From the NCBI RefSeq assembly GCF_000017505.1, contig NC_009675.1, positions 2,790,001-2,854,000 on the forward strand: a stretch of 64,000 bases of DNA. The letters run 5' to 3'. This DNA is from Anaeromyxobacter sp. Fw109-5. Its GTDB lineage: Bacteria; Myxococcota; Myxococcia; Myxococcales; Anaeromyxobacteraceae. Position 1 is the first letter of the stretch. Every line of letters starts with the position of its first letter. The notes beneath the pieces were generated by a model. The model searched no databases and was not told the DNA's origin. It saw nothing but the letters and a program-made list of their open reading frames with translations. A program made the translations under genes and the position numbers. Below, one piece after another: positions 63,520 through 64,000 of this stretch.

Positions 63520-64000
63520 TCACGCTCGCGGCGCCGCCTCCGCCTGGATCTTGCGGAAGTCCGCGACGCCGGAGAACAGCGCCGCGACTCTCCGCATCAG
63601 CCCGAGGCGGTTGGCGCGCACCGCTGGTTCCTCCGCCATGACGAGCACGTCGTCGAAGAACCGCGCCACGGCGGGCTCGAGGGTGGCGACGTTCCGCAGG
63701 ACGCCCGGGTAGTCGCGCGTGCCGCGCAGCGCCGCGGCCTCGGACTCGACCCGCTCGAGCTCGGAGAGCAGGTGGCGCTCCGCCTCCTCGCGCAGGAGCT
63801 GCCGGTCGACGACCGCACCCGCCGTCTCCGACTTCTCCTGGATGTTCGCCACGCGCTTGAACGCCACCGCGAGCGGAACGAAGTCGGCGCGCGCCTTCAC
63901 CTCCGCGAGCGCCTCGAGCCGGCGCCGAGCGTCCACCACGTCGTCGAACCCGGCGCCGAGCACCGCCTCGACGAGGTCGGCGTCGAACTCCTCGCTCCAC
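63520..64000 (-). CDS. glyS: Glycyl-tRNA synthetase beta subunit, C-terminal part
   Basis: The gene runs off the right edge; about 160 codons are visible. The segment AFKRVANI near the middle and ARFFDDVLVMAEEPAVRANRLGLMRRVAALFSGVADFRKI at the end are the C-terminal anticodon-binding-like domain of bacterial GlyS. It works with GlyQ to charge tRNA-Gly. Upstream (left side of the protein) is beyond the window. Stop TGA at 63520-63522. It precedes the two lipoprotein genes on the same strand. Confidence 0.85.
   Translation of the reverse strand, partial: WSEEFDADLVEAVLGAGFDDVVDARRRLEALAEVKARADFVPLAVAFKRVANIQEKSETAGAVVDRQLLREEAERHLLSELERVESEAAALRGTRDYPGVLRNVATLEPAVARFFDDVLVMAEEPAVRANRLGLMRRVAALFSGVADFRKIQAEAAPRA

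Overview
The window is GC-rich chromosomal DNA from an Anaeromyxobacter (Myxococcota). The best species clue is the three-gene signalling cluster at 37905-40913. Its first protein has Tyr45, His99 and His183 exactly where the globin-coupled oxygen-sensor kinase AfGcHK of Anaeromyxobacter sp. Fw109-5 has its distal Tyr, proximal His and phospho-His. The next protein has Asp52 and Asp169, the two phospho-acceptors reported for the AfGcHK response regulator. So the DNA is probably Fw109-5 or a very close relative. Coding density is high, genes are packed on both strands, and GTG starts are common.

Layout. 1-5300: a partial multiheme cytochrome c behind an FNR-type box, a B12/radical-SAM protein, a truncated HNH-endonuclease relative, a CPBP protease and a myxobacterial TIGR02265 protein, with two hexanucleotide arrays between them. 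5300-17500: ClC channel, two small membrane/exported proteins, MFS permease, M1 aminopeptidase, ferritin, acyl-CoA dehydrogenase, DUF5700-like metallopeptidase and an orphan PD-(D/E)XK nuclease. 17600-22940: ergothioneine genes egtB-egtD, a membrane-anchored MutS-like ATPase and a SEC-C methionine aminopeptidase. 22983-28379: a nitric-oxide/oxygen module of hemerythrin, quinol NO reductase and a second hemerythrin, with a good sigma-54 promoter and a divergent sigma-54 activator. 28500-35250: a fused MetX-homoserine dehydrogenase, an S9 peptidase, and moeA-mobB, where mobB is in frame with a KGG-motif protein.

35500-45000: an FNR-like regulator, tatA, a universal stress protein, a CBS protein, the globin kinase cluster, an NtrC-type regulator, a TatD-linked radical SAM protein, a DksA/TraR-like zinc-finger protein and nicotinamidase. 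45200-64000: YhaM-type exonuclease, HAD phosphatase, tatD, a third hexanucleotide array, the holB-holA-metG overlapping operon, a hybrid kinase, a DivIVA protein, periplasmic carbonic anhydrase, polA, an FHA protein, two lipoproteins and the 3' end of glyS.

Common theme: redox-gas biology of a facultative anaerobe. FNR-like regulator and FNR box, globin oxygen sensor, NO reductase with hemerythrins, multiheme cytochrome, molybdenum cofactor genes and TatA fit switching between oxygen, nitrogen oxides and other acceptors. Most novel-looking features: three (GGTCGR)n arrays, each directly upstream of a start codon; the mobB-KGG reading frame; the MetX-Hom fusion; and several strong, unexplained palindromes at gene starts. 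No tRNA, rRNA, CRISPR array, intact insertion sequence or prophage was seen.
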